NCBI GenBank assembly: GCA_022457155.1
Contig: JAJGOT010000971.1
Span: 38,501 to 102,500, forward strand
Direction of reading: 5' to 3'
DNA: 64,000 nt
From: Cladopsammia gracilis
Lineage: Eukaryota > Cnidaria > Anthozoa > Scleractinia > Dendrophylliidae
The notes beneath the pieces were generated by a model, which did not search any database, had not been told where the DNA came from, and saw only the letters and a list, made by a program, of their open reading frames with translations. This document shows, piece after piece, positions 63,541-64,000 of this stretch. Numbering within the stretch: the stretch's first letter is position 1; each line of letters starts with the position of its first letter. The translations under genes and the position numbers were made by a program.

Positions 63541-64000
63541 AATCTTGTGCTTCCAACCTTTCACCTTAGTTAAGTTTCACCTTAGTTAAGCTTGTTCAAA
63601 GTGCGACGCTGTTAGGCTTGGGCTATCTATATATATTAGTACAAGATTAACCCATTTACTTCTGAGAATTTTTGTGACGGAAGGTTTTACCACGCCGGAC
63701 TAAGGAAAGGCTTTAGGGGAATCGGCGCTGGATAACGGGGGAAAACTAACTCAAATATGCAACTCGCTTGCAAGGGAGAGCCGTCACTCTCGGTAGGTAC
63801 GGTATCAAACCACGAACTGGTACGCAACAGAAAGGCAATCAAGAAACCTGACTTGGTTCCAACAGCGTTTATTCCTGACTTGTGAACATAATCGTCGGTG
63901 TAATCACCAACGATGTAGTCAGCAACGATGTAATCAGCAACGATGTAATCAGCAACGATGTAATCAATCTAACAATTGCAAACTAGGTTCTTATATACGT
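63541..64000. other. No gene recognised; 15 bp tandem repeat near the end
   Basis: At 63905-63970 the unit AACGATGTAATCAGC is repeated about four times. The surrounding sequence (CCAACAGCGTTTATTC at 63858) looks like part of an LTR or transposon end but cannot be assigned. Confidence 0.4.

Overview
The window is eukaryotic and almost certainly metazoan. It is AT-rich and mobile-element-rich, and holds several animal-type element families: a Ty3/gypsy retrotransposon end, a Penelope-like relic, non-LTR retrotransposon pieces, a Crypton/KCTD1-QRICH1-type recombinase relic, foldback MITEs and a complete Polinton (Maverick). This mix suits a cnidarian such as a coral, anemone or hydroid. That is an inference; no host gene in the window settles it. 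I see no complete host gene, rRNA or tRNA.

Layout. Positions 1-2145 hold the 3' part of a Ty3/gypsy element (RNase H, integrase, 3' LTR). Positions 2752-5890 hold small inverted-repeat elements and a Penelope-like RT relic. From 6133 to about 56585 runs a tandem array of a basic 8.3 kb unit: three full copies (starting 6133, 17240 and 25998) and a truncated fourth (52610). Each full copy carries a candidate first exon with a TATA box, a block of 340-470 bp repeats, a dead non-LTR RT fragment and a 155 bp repeat array. Copy 1 is interrupted by a Crypton-like element that itself contains a TTAA-flanked piggyBac-type MITE. Copy 3 is interrupted by the Polinton, a foldback element and a 1.13 kb duplication. 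From 57630 to 61815 a second non-LTR RT relic lies on the minus strand, split by a 2.39 kb inverted-repeat element with a 26 bp minisatellite. The last 2.2 kb holds a short RT C-terminal fragment and a 15 bp tandem repeat.

The centre of interest is the Polinton at 26990-44450 (17,461 bp). It has about 0.4 kb terminal inverted repeats starting AGTAGTG, a perfect 6 bp target duplication (CAAATC), and empty sites in the sister copies of the array. All its genes look open: protein-primed B-family DNA polymerase on the plus strand; on the minus strand integrase with chromodomain, a phospholipase A2-like protein, a small cysteine-rich protein, an adenain-like protease, a membrane-active candidate, double jelly-roll major capsid protein, a small basic protein, penton-like protein, a PPxY protein, a fibre and a packaging ATPase; one plus-strand membrane protein; and four right-end genes (coiled coil, ssDNA-binding-like, SAP plus zinc repeats, duplicated-domain protein). 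This is a full set for replication, integration and virion assembly.

The expression signals seem to be undescribed. (1) The small Cys-rich ORF, the PLA2-like ORF and the integrase ORF lie in successive -1 frames. The integrase has no ATG before its first catalytic Asp, and the PLA2 frame has none before residue 12 of its open part. The two overlaps carry textbook -1 ribosomal-frameshift heptamers, G GGA AAC (directly followed by a zero-frame stop and a 9 bp hairpin 6 nt further on) and A AAA AAC. This would give a gag/pro/pol-like three-tier output from one mRNA. (2) A third possible -1 site links the membrane-active candidate to the protease. (3) Perfect or near-perfect hairpins sit 10-16 nt after the stop codons of seven transcription units and divide the element into units. 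(4) The motif TTAAAGAAAT lies 20-21 nt upstream of the ATG of four presumed early genes.
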